Positions 17,104 to 24,837 of a stretch of 64,000 bases of DNA are shown in pieces; the first letter of the stretch is position 1; each line of letters starts with the position of its first letter. The stretch covers positions 1 through 64,000 of the forward strand of contig DALYLR010000011.1 in NCBI GenBank assembly GCA_031976175.1. Direction: 5' to 3'. A model generated the notes under the pieces. That model was given only the letters and a program-made list of their open reading frames with translations. It was not told the origin of the DNA and did not search any database. A program made the translations under genes and the position numbers. The DNA is from DMER01 sp003451645. Its GTDB lineage: Bacteria > Pseudomonadota > Alphaproteobacteria > Micropepsales > Micropepsaceae.

Positions 17104-18356
17104 ACCTTGCAGCGACCGCCGTGGTCAACGAGAACCGTACGCTCAAGGCGCGCCTCAATCCCGAGGTCTTGTCGTCATCGATCCTTATTGTCGATGATCA
17201 GGAAATCAACCTCGACTTCATGTCCGCAATGTTGGCTGATGTAGGTTTCAGCAATATCCGCTTGGCGCGCGATGGCCTGTCCGCATTGGAACTGATCGAG
17301 GCGGATCCGCCGGATCTCTTGATCCTGGACGTCATGATGCCGATCATGAGCGGGATTGATCTTTGCAAGCACTTGCGCCGCGATCCGCGCCTCGCCGAAT
17401 TGCCAGTTCTAGTGCAAACAGGACTGAGCACAGTCCATGACCGTATTGAGATTTTTGGAGCTGGCGCCACCGATTTGATCCTCAAGCCGATCAACGGTCT
17501 TGAGCTTATTTCACGGGTCAGTTTGCATGTTGAACGCAAACTGCTGATTGAGGGGCTCACCCGCTCGCGAGATCGTCTGGCGACGGAGCTTAGCGCCGCG
17601 AGGGACTTGCAGTTCGACCTGTTGCCCAGCGCGCAGGAGCAGAGTGCTCTGCTGCAGCGATTTGGCTTGGACTTGGCCTCAACCTTTTCACCATCCTCCG
17701 AACTTGGAGGTGACATGTGGGGTTTGCTGCAGCGGTCCGACGGCGGCATCGGCGTGTTCATTGCGGATTTCGCTGGGCACGGCGTCCAGGCGGCGATGAA
17801 CACGTTCAGGCTTCACACCTTGCTGCAGGATGTGCGGCAACTCCCGGGGCGGCCAGGTGAACTGCTTACTGATTTGAACCGCCGTTTGCGCCATTTGCTG
17901 CCGGTTGGACAGTTTGCGACCATGACTTGCGCCGCGATTGATCCCCGACGTCAAACCCTATCTTGGGCATCTGCTGGATCACCGCCGCCGCTCCTTAAGC
18001 TCGATGGCGAGGACTGGAAAGACCTTGCGAGTGCTGGATTGCCTTTGGGCATTGACGACAGCACGGCCTATGAGACGCATGAGACCGCCTTTCCGGCGGG
18101 TGCGGCCTTGGTCCTCTACAGTGATGCGTTGTCCGAGACACCAACGTCCTCAGGAGAGCGGCTTGAAGACCAAGGCGTGCGGAACCTGTTGCGCGGTTCG
18201 GAGGGCGAAAGCAATTCTCAAGCAGCCTTGAGCACTGTCTTAGCCAAATTTCAAGCGATGCTGAGCGGTCCCCTGTGCGATGACCTCACGACAATAATCA
18301 TCCGGAATCAAATCCACCGTTTGGGCGAAGAGCGCCCGCGGGACGCTGCCGAGTGA
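17100..18356 (+). CDS. response regulator with PP2C (SpoIIE/RsbU) phosphatase output
   Basis: A 418-residue protein. The receiver domain (about 27-145) has acidic residues Asp32-Asp33 in IVDDQEIN, phosphoacceptor Asp77 in LILDVMMP, and the Lys of LILKPING. A coiled linker (RSRDRLATELSAARDLQFDLLP) leads into a PP2C-like serine phosphatase with FSPSSELGGDMWG, GVFIADFAGHGVQAA, LYSDALSE and CDDLTTIII holding the metal-binding aspartates. It would dephosphorylate the STAS partner when its receiver is phosphorylated, linking a two-component input to partner switching. The start overlaps the stop of the kinase gene (ATGA). The likely phosphodonors are CheA or the Hpt protein of this cluster. Confidence 0.92.
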   Translation: MNLAATAVVNENRTLKARLNPEVLSSSILIVDDQEINLDFMSAMLADVGFSNIRLARDGLSALELIEADPPDLLILDVMMPIMSGIDLCKHLRRDPRLAELPVLVQTGLSTVHDRIEIFGAGATDLILKPINGLELISRVSLHVERKLLIEGLTRSRDRLATELSAARDLQFDLLPSAQEQSALLQRFGLDLASTFSPSSELGGDMWGLLQRSDGGIGVFIADFAGHGVQAAMNTFRLHTLLQDVRQLPGRPGELLTDLNRRLRHLLPVGQFATMTCAAIDPRRQTLSWASAGSPPPLLKLDGEDWKDLASAGLPLGIDDSTAYETHETAFPAGAALVLYSDALSETPTSSGERLEDQGVRNLLRGSEGESNSQAALSTVLAKFQAMLSGPLCDDLTTIIIRNQIHRLGEERPRDAAE

Positions 18357-18507
18357 CTCGATTGCATCAAGCAGGGCGCCGCCCGAAAAATTCAACGCGG
18401 GGCGGTATGGCTTGCTCATGATACAAACGGTCGAGTGATTCTCGCTCGCACAATCCTGAGTCACTGGCATTATAGATTAAGCTACAAACACATGAAGTTT
18501 CAGGTCT

Positions 18508-19680
18508 ATGCTCCATTTTTTCAAAGCCAAGGCAAGGCCCGCGTCCACGTTTGAGCTGGATCACAGCGGTCGAGAGCCGGAGGCGTCTCACCGCGATGTG
18601 CCCTTTGAAGCGCCGTCGGATGAACTGCGTTTAGAGAATGAGCGGCTGCGGCTGGCCCTGAAAGATTGGATGGCACTGGCTGGATTGCAGCAACGGGTCC
18701 TGACGGATATGGGTACCGAGGTCGGCACCATGTCGGCCTATATCGAGGGCCACGCGATTGATTTGAGCAACCGTTTCCGCGACCTGGCGCACGCTGCAGT
18801 CGATCAGAGTGAGCGCGTGACAATGCTGACACGCGTGGCCACGGGATTGAGCGTCGATGGCGAGAACATTGCGATCAACGACATTGCAAAACTCTTGGGC
18901 GATTCACTCGATGATATCGTGTCCAAGATCGTGCAGCTGTCTCATTATTCCATGACCATGGTCTATGCGTTTGATGATCTGGCCAACAATGTCAATGCCG
19001 CAGATGAGTGCGTCGAGCACATCGGCAAGATCAACAAACAAACCCGGCTGCTTGCGCTCAATGCAGCGATAGAGGCCGCCAGGGCAGGGGAGGCGGGGCG
19101 CGGCTTTCGTGTTGTGGCCGATGAGGTCAAAAGCTTGTCTGCAGAAACAGCGAGCCTCTCGCAGCGCATTAGCGCGGAGATGTCCAAAATCTCAAGTGGC
19201 ATTCTGGAGAGTAATGCCAAGCTGAAAACCGTCGCCAGCGTCGACATGAGCAGCAATATTGCGACCAAAGATCGCCTGACCTCTTTGATCGAAGCATTGC
19301 AAGTGCGCGATGATGAGGTCGGCGGGATCGTCGCGGAAGCCGCAACCGCAGCGGCAGACATCTCCCGTGACATTGGCACAATGGTCACGGGCATTCAGTT
19401 TCAAGACCGTGCGAAGCAGCGGCTGCAACACGTGGTCGACACATTGGCCTTCTTGCGCGAGGCTTTGACCGATTTGCGGGAACGCACGGCCGAACGGGCG
19501 CCCGACCTGAACGCAAGTGATGTCCCCAATCTCGATTCGCTGAAAGATCTGCTGAAGCGGTTCACTTTGTCAGAAGTGCGCGACCGCTTTGTTGCCTCCG
19601 TCATCGAAGGCAAGCCGATGGCGGATGAGCCGCGTGAGGCAAAGCAAGATGCCGATACAGGCAGTGTCGAACTCTTTTGA
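18508..19680 (+). CDS. soluble methyl-accepting chemotaxis protein, tail GSVELF
   Basis: A 390-residue chemoreceptor with no hydrophobic membrane segment and no recognisable ligand domain. An N-terminal coiled region (LRLENERLRLALKDWM) leads to a signalling hairpin with NKQTRLLALNAAIEAARAGEAGRGFRVVADEVKSL. The next 100 residues contain DRLTSLIEALQVRDDEVGGIVAEA and FQDRAKQRLQHVVDTL, as in McpB/DUF-type cytoplasmic receptors. The C-terminus reads DTGSVELF, shared with CheD of this window. It is the last plus-strand gene of the block and converges on cheB with only three bases between stop codons. It may couple partner-switching input to CheA, which is inference. Confidence 0.87.
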   Translation: MLHFFKAKARPASTFELDHSGREPEASHRDVPFEAPSDELRLENERLRLALKDWMALAGLQQRVLTDMGTEVGTMSAYIEGHAIDLSNRFRDLAHAAVDQSERVTMLTRVATGLSVDGENIAINDIAKLLGDSLDDIVSKIVQLSHYSMTMVYAFDDLANNVNAADECVEHIGKINKQTRLLALNAAIEAARAGEAGRGFRVVADEVKSLSAETASLSQRISAEMSKISSGILESNAKLKTVASVDMSSNIATKDRLTSLIEALQVRDDEVGGIVAEAATAAADISRDIGTMVTGIQFQDRAKQRLQHVVDTLAFLREALTDLRERTAERAPDLNASDVPNLDSLKDLLKRFTLSEVRDRFVASVIEGKPMADEPREAKQDADTGSVELF

Positions 19681-19683
19681 CCC

Positions 19684-20736
19684 TTAGACCCGGACGGTTT
19701 GCGCGGTCGCGCTCCACGTCAGGAGCTCCTGTGCGATGCGGTTCAATGGCAATTCACGTTCTACGGCGCCAATGAGTTTCGCTTGCTTTGGCATGCCATA
19801 AATCAAGCAGGTCGCCTCGTCCTGGCCAATGGTCATGGAGCCAGCGCGACGCATTTCGAGCAAACCTTGCGCGCCATCCTGCCCCATTCCTGTCAAGATC
19901 ACGCCGGCGGCATTTGCGCCTGCCGCCTGTGCGACCGAGCGGAACAGAACATCCACGGATGGTCTGTGTCCGGATACCCGGTCGCCGTCGTGAACGGAGC
20001 ATCGGTAGTGGGCGCCAGAACGTATAAGAGACAAGTGCTGATTGCCGGTGGCAATGTACACATGCCCAGGGATCACGCGCTCGCCATCCTTGGCTTCTGT
20101 CACCGTCATTGCCGACAGCTCGTTCAGGCGTCGTGCAAAGGAAGAGGTGAAGCCGGCGGGCATGTGGAGCGTGACAACCAAGGCAGGACCGTTGGCGGGC
20201 AGTGCGGTGACCAACGTCTGCAACGCCTCGACTCCGCCCGTGGAGGCGCCTACCGCGACCAAACGGCTTTCGGATGACAGCCGATGATCAAACACAAGTG
20301 GCTTTTGAGGCGCCGCCGCTTTGTCGCGTGCCTTTACCCGGGCTTTGGCGGCCGCCTTGACCTTGTGCAAGAGTTCGAAACGCAATTCTTCAAGACCTTG
20401 GCGCACGTCGACCAGCGGCTTGCCGACATAGTCGACGGCACCTAGTTCCATTGCACGCACAGCTGCATCTGCGCCCTTTTGTGTCAACGATGACACGACG
20501 ACCACCGGCATGGGCCGTAAGGTCATCACCTTTTCTAGAAAGCTCAAGCCGTCCATGCGCGGCATTTCAATATCGAGCGTCAGGACGTCGGGGTTTAGTT
20601 CCTTGATCTTTTCGCGCGCCACCAATGGGTCCGGCGCTGCGCCTACAACAGAAATCGACCCATCGCTTTCCAGCAATTCCGTCAGCATCTGCCGGACGAG
20701 GGCTGAATCATCGACGACGAGGCAGCGAATAGCCAT
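19684..20736 (-). CDS. cheB: chemotaxis protein-glutamate methylesterase
   Basis: A 350-residue CheB. The N-terminal receiver has DD at 9-10 and phosphoacceptor Asp55 in LTLDIEMPRMDG. The C-terminal methylesterase domain contains VAVGASTGGVEALQ with the catalytic Ser, LHMPAGFTSSFARRLN with the catalytic His, and ILTGMGQDGAQG with the catalytic Asp. It demethylates and deamidates receptor glutamyl residues when phosphorylated by CheA, giving adaptation. It follows cheD by 18 bp and is the last gene of the minus-strand chemotaxis operon. Confidence 0.96.
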   Translation of the reverse strand: MAIRCLVVDDSALVRQMLTELLESDGSISVVGAAPDPLVAREKIKELNPDVLTLDIEMPRMDGLSFLEKVMTLRPMPVVVVSSLTQKGADAAVRAMELGAVDYVGKPLVDVRQGLEELRFELLHKVKAAAKARVKARDKAAAPQKPLVFDHRLSSESRLVAVGASTGGVEALQTLVTALPANGPALVVTLHMPAGFTSSFARRLNELSAMTVTEAKDGERVIPGHVYIATGNQHLSLIRSGAHYRCSVHDGDRVSGHRPSVDVLFRSVAQAAGANAAGVILTGMGQDGAQGLLEMRRAGSMTIGQDEATCLIYGMPKQAKLIGAVERELPLNRIAQELLTWSATAQTVRV

Positions 20737-20754
20737 AGTGGATAGCCTCCAGGA

Positions 20755-21375
20755 TCAGAACAATTCGACGCTACCGCCGGGATCGGCCTTCTCAATGCGC
20801 TTGTAGTACGCGGTTTCCGCCTGGCCAACGACGGGCATCTCGGTACGGTGCAGACGCTTCAGCCACAATCGTCCGCGCACGGGCATAAAGTGGACGCGGC
20901 GCGCATGATCGCCCCGCAAGTCGGTCGCAAGCACGGCCAAGCCCTCCGCCCTTGCATAGGCTTCCGCAAAATCCGCGTTGCGCGTCCCCACATCGACGCA
21001 ATTGTCGAGCACTTTGCCGCCGCCCATCAGCTTGACTTCCAAGCGCTCGCGCCGCCCGCCCCTTATTAGAATGTCATTGACGAGGCGCTCCATCGCATAA
21101 TTGCCAAAGCGCAAAGATGCGCTGGCCCCGCCCCATTTTCCGTCATCGCTTTCAGGCAGCATGAAGTGGTTCATGCCGCCAACACGGGCGACGGCATCGC
21201 GCACGCATGCGGCGACACAAGACCCGAGCACCGTTACAATCAACTCGTTTCCATCCTCGGTAACGTGATGCTCGCCAGGCCCGATCTTCACGACACGGAC
21301 ATTATGGTCCAGACCATGCAGATCCTGGATGGACTTCTCCGTTGCATCGTGCCTGACGTTCTTTACCGAACTCAT
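20755..21375 (-). CDS. cheD: chemoreceptor glutamine deamidase
   Basis: A 206-residue CheD. The catalytic Cys is in VTVLGSCVAACVRD and the His in GGMNHFMLP, with a later GGGKVLDNCVDVGTRN typical of the family. It deamidates receptor glutamines and can affect CheA activity through receptors. ATG at 21375 overlaps the cheR stop (ATGA), fixing the start. The last residues, DPGGSVELF, repeat the tail of the soluble chemoreceptor encoded on the other strand; this may be a docking tail. Confidence 0.95.
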   Translation of the reverse strand: MSSVKNVRHDATEKSIQDLHGLDHNVRVVKIGPGEHHVTEDGNELIVTVLGSCVAACVRDAVARVGGMNHFMLPESDDGKWGGASASLRFGNYAMERLVNDILIRGGRRERLEVKLMGGGKVLDNCVDVGTRNADFAEAYARAEGLAVLATDLRGDHARRVHFMPVRGRLWLKRLHRTEMPVVGQAETAYYKRIEKADPGGSVELF

Positions 21376-22217
21376 GATTGCCGCCGGTAGGTTGTGCGGC
21401 CCGCATGCGTGAAGTGCTTGTTTCCTGCAGGCAAAGTTTCTGAATGCCCGATAAAAAGCGTGCCGCCCGGCGCCATGATCTGGGCAAACTTCTCGAACAA
21501 TTCGGCCTGTCCCGCTTTGTCGAAATAGATCATCACGTTCCGGCAAAAGATTACGTCAAACGGTCCCCTCATGGGCCAGGCGTCGAAGAGATTGAGCGGT
21601 TTGAAGGTGATGAGCGCTTTCAACGTGTCCGCCATTTCGAGCCGTCCATCGCCCGCCTCGCGAACAAAGGCGCGCATGTACCTGTCGGGAATGCCCTTGA
21701 CGCGATCCTCTGCGTAGAGCCCCGCGCTGGCGGTCGCGACCATTTGCGTATCGATATCGGTAGCAAGGATCTTGGCATCGTGTGCGCGGCCGCGCGGAAG
21801 GCACTGCGCGAGCGTCATTGCGATGGAGTACGGCTCTTCGCCGGATGAGCAGCCGGCCGACCAAATCCGCAACCGACCGCCGCTTTGACCCTGTGCCTTG
21901 ACCCAGCCGGGCAGTACGTCGCGCTCCAAGGTCTCAAAGTGGTGGGGCTCCCGGAAAAAGCTGGTCAGGTTGGTCGTTACCGCATTCATCATTTCGCGCA
22001 ATTCAGACGGGCCCTCGGGCCCCTTCAAATAGTCGACGTAATCGGAAAAATCTTCGAGACCCAGAGCACGCAAGCGCCGTGCAAGCCTGCCATAAACCAG
22101 ATTGCGCTTGTGATCGCCTAGAACAATCGCCGTCTCGCGTTTGACCAGTGCCACGATCTCGCGGAAGTCACGGTCGGTCAGGGTGAACTCGCTCTCTCGT
22201 AATGCCGCTTGTGTCAT
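21372..22217 (-). CDS. cheR: chemotaxis protein methyltransferase
   Basis: A 281-residue CheR, which transfers methyl groups from S-adenosylmethionine to receptor glutamates. The N-terminal helical domain is followed by MNAVTTNLTSFFREPHHF, the SAM-binding IWSAGCSSGEEPYSIAMTL, and later FDVIFCRNVMIYFDKAGQ and GGTLFIGHSE, all classical CheR segments. A receptor in this operon ends in EWEEF, the type of C-terminal pentapeptide CheR can dock on. Stop overlaps the start of cheD; it follows the receptor gene by about 75 bp. Confidence 0.96.
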   Translation of the reverse strand: MTQAALRESEFTLTDRDFREIVALVKRETAIVLGDHKRNLVYGRLARRLRALGLEDFSDYVDYLKGPEGPSELREMMNAVTTNLTSFFREPHHFETLERDVLPGWVKAQGQSGGRLRIWSAGCSSGEEPYSIAMTLAQCLPRGRAHDAKILATDIDTQMVATASAGLYAEDRVKGIPDRYMRAFVREAGDGRLEMADTLKALITFKPLNLFDAWPMRGPFDVIFCRNVMIYFDKAGQAELFEKFAQIMAPGGTLFIGHSETLPAGNKHFTHAGRTTYRRQS

Positions 22218-22292
22218 TGCACCAGTACCTGTTCAGAAAGAGGGCGCGGGTTTGACGCCGCGCCCGGACACACGCAAATGGGCCGCGCTGGA

Positions 22293-24212
22293 TTAGAACT
22301 CTTCCCACTCCGCATCGGCCTTGCTGCCACCGGCCGCGCGGCGCTTGGCAGGACCTTGCACCGATGTTGCTTCCGCGCGCGGAGGCGTTGGCCGGCGGAC
22401 AGGCGTTTCGGTCTTTTGTCCGCGTACGGCCTTGTCGACCACAGGATTGCCCGTCTTACTGAAGCGCTGCTGCACTACGCCGTCTGCCAGTTTGAAGATG
22501 GCCACCGACTCAGAAAGGTCCTGGGTTTGCTCTTCCATCGATTTGGCGGCGGCGGCTGCCTCTTCGACCAAGGCCGCATTTTGCTGGGTCATCTTGTCCA
22601 TCTGGCTGACCGCGGTATTGACCTGATCGATGCCGCCGCTTTGCTCCTTCGAGGCGGCTGAGATTTCCATCATGATATCGGTCACCTTTTTCACCGACAT
22701 CACGATGTCTTCCATCGTCTTGCCCGCGCTGTCGACGAGCTTGGAGCCGCTTTCAACCTTCTGCACGCTGTCGGAGATCAGCGCTTTAATCTCCTTGGCA
22801 GCATTGGCCGAACGCTGGGCCAGATTGCGCACTTCGGCGGCAACCACCGCGAAGCCGCGGCCTTGATCGCCGGCGCGCGCTGCTTCTACCGCGGCGTTCA
22901 ACGCGAGGATGTTGGTTTGGAAGGCGATTTCGTCGATCACGCCGATGATTTCGGAAATCTTGCGGCTGGCTTGCGTGATGTCGTCCATCGTGCGGACAAC
23001 CTCGCTGACCACATTGCCGCCCTTGACCGCCACTTCGGATGCCGTCGTGGCGAGCTTGTTGGCCTGTTGCGCATTCTCCGCATTCTGACGGACGGTGGAG
23101 GTGAGCTCCTCAAGGCTTGCTGCGGTTTCCTCCAGGCTTGAGGCCTGTTCTTCCGTACGCTGAGACAGGTCCGTGTTGCCCATGGCGATTTCACGGGCGG
23201 CCTCGCTAATGGTGGTCGAGCTGTCGATGATCTTGCCGATAATTCCAGTCATCGAGTCGAGCACACCGTTGACCCCTTGGCACAGCGAGAGCAGTTCGCC
23301 GGACTTGCCGTCGAGCGGAATGCGCTTGGTCAGGTCGTTGGCTTGTGCCGCGTTAACGGCTTCCTGGGTTTGGGACACGGTCAATTGCAGCTGCTCTTGC
23401 GCCTTGACTTGTGCGGTCACTTCCGAGGCGTACTTCACAACCTTGAACGGCTTGCCATCCGGCCCGATGATGGGGTTATAGGATGCCTGGATCCAGATCT
23501 CGCGGCCGCCCTTGGCAACCCGCTTATATTGATCCGACTTGTACTCCCCGCGCCCCAGGGCTTCCCAGAACAGCTTATAGTCCGGCGACTGACGGAAAGC
23601 TGCATCGCAGAAGAGCGAGTGATGCTGGCCGCGGATCTCATCCATGGAATAACCCATGGTATTGAGGAAGTTCTCGTTGGCGTCGGTGATCTTGCCGTCA
23701 ACGGTGAATTCGATCACCGCTTGGCTCTTGCGGATGGCATCGATCTGCCCGCGGAAGTTCGCATTGAGTTCCCGAAGCTCCGTCACGTCTGCCCATTCCA
23801 GAACATTGCCCACGTAATTGCCGGCGCGGTCATAGCTGGCACCCACCACGAGCGAGAACCGCAAAGGACCAACCGTGATTTCCGCACGGTGCGGCAGGCG
23901 CTTGGGGTCTGACAGCAGGTTACGCTGATGGGCTGGGTTCTTGTGGAAGGTGTCGATGCACATGCCCATGATCTTTTCCGGATCGAAATTGGGCCAGACT
24001 TTGCGGAAGTGATCCGCGTTCTTGGTCAGCATCTCGCGGGTCGTCGCGTTCACATAGGTGACGACGAAGTCGCGGTCGACCATCATGATGGCCGTCTGCA
24101 CATTGTCGATCGCACCGCGCAAACGCAGCGCCAGTTCAACGTCGTTATCAACCGTCTTGGTTTGGGTGCGGGTGGAGGTGGAGGCCTTAGGTGCCTTTTG
24201 CGTCTTGGTCAT
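22293..24212 (-). CDS. soluble methyl-accepting chemotaxis protein with two PAS domains
   Basis: A 639-residue receptor without transmembrane segments. Two PAS modules occupy roughly residues 30-145 and 155-270 (IMMVDRDFVVTYVN; IEFTVDGKITDANENFLNTMGYS...), the second resembling PAS folds that carry haem or FAD in Aer2-like receptors. A HAMP-like linker follows, then the signalling domain with EQASSLEETAASLEELTSTV, IDEIAFQTNILALNAAVEAA and FAVVAAEVRNLAQRSA. The tail AEWEEF fits the CheR-docking pentapeptide consensus (x-W-x-x-F). It probably senses an internal redox, oxygen or light-related cue and signals to the CheA-CheW encoded upstream in the operon. Confidence 0.93.
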   Translation of the reverse strand: MTKTQKAPKASTSTRTQTKTVDNDVELALRLRGAIDNVQTAIMMVDRDFVVTYVNATTREMLTKNADHFRKVWPNFDPEKIMGMCIDTFHKNPAHQRNLLSDPKRLPHRAEITVGPLRFSLVVGASYDRAGNYVGNVLEWADVTELRELNANFRGQIDAIRKSQAVIEFTVDGKITDANENFLNTMGYSMDEIRGQHHSLFCDAAFRQSPDYKLFWEALGRGEYKSDQYKRVAKGGREIWIQASYNPIIGPDGKPFKVVKYASEVTAQVKAQEQLQLTVSQTQEAVNAAQANDLTKRIPLDGKSGELLSLCQGVNGVLDSMTGIIGKIIDSSTTISEAAREIAMGNTDLSQRTEEQASSLEETAASLEELTSTVRQNAENAQQANKLATTASEVAVKGGNVVSEVVRTMDDITQASRKISEIIGVIDEIAFQTNILALNAAVEAARAGDQGRGFAVVAAEVRNLAQRSANAAKEIKALISDSVQKVESGSKLVDSAGKTMEDIVMSVKKVTDIMMEISAASKEQSGGIDQVNTAVSQMDKMTQQNAALVEEAAAAAKSMEEQTQDLSESVAIFKLADGVVQQRFSKTGNPVVDKAVRGQKTETPVRRPTPPRAEATSVQGPAKRRAAGGSKADAEWEEF

Positions 24213-24258
24213 TGGGTCTTCCTCTGGATGGTCTGGTCTGTATGGTTGGGATCAAGGG

Positions 24259-24828
24259 TTACGCGGCTGCGGACGCATCCGCGCCGCTCTTACTGGTCGA
24301 AGCATTGAGGGTTCTGGGATCGAGTGCCGAGGCCGAAAGGCTCGCAAACAGCCCATCGAGCGAGACGAGGGTCACCATCCGCTCGCCCATGGCCACCAAG
24401 CCATCGAGCACGCGGTCGTCGGTTTTCAAACCCATCTCGGGCACCGGGCGCACCGCATCCGGTGCGATCGAGATAATGTCGGAGACCGCGTCAACGAGCA
24501 GGCCGATCGTCCGTGTCCCGGAGTTCACGATGACCACGACATGCATCTTGGACGGTTCGGTCAGGCCCATGCCGAAGAAGGCCCGCAAATCGAAGATCGG
24601 CACGATCACGCCGCGCAGATTGATGACGCCGCGGACATGGAAGGGCGCATTGGGGATGGAGGTGGTGGCGGTCCACCCTTTGATCTCACGCACCACCATG
24701 ATGTCGATGCCATATTCCTCCGCCCCCAATTGGAAGGTGATGAATTGCTGGCTGTTCTCAACCGCGGCGGCACCGCTGCCACCGAGGCTTAGTCCGGAGA
24801 AGTCTTGTACGGCAGGTTTTGCCTGCAT
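24259..24828 (-). CDS. cheW: chemotaxis coupling protein
   Basis: A 189-residue CheW adaptor that joins receptors to CheA. The core begins QFITFQLGAEEYGIDIMVVREI and continues with IPNAPFHVRGVINLRGVIVPIFDLR, the universal CheW signature, then VVIVNSGTRTIGLLVDAVSDII. The N-terminal 25 residues and alanine-rich C-terminal 20 residues are extensions outside the fold. It lies between cheA and the PAS receptor gene on the same strand, with 9 bp to cheA. Confidence 0.95.
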   Translation of the reverse strand: MQAKPAVQDFSGLSLGGSGAAAVENSQQFITFQLGAEEYGIDIMVVREIKGWTATTSIPNAPFHVRGVINLRGVIVPIFDLRAFFGMGLTEPSKMHVVVIVNSGTRTIGLLVDAVSDIISIAPDAVRPVPEMGLKTDDRVLDGLVAMGERMVTLVSLDGLFASLSASALDPRTLNASTSKSGADASAAA

Positions 24829-24837
24829 GGTTGGCTC

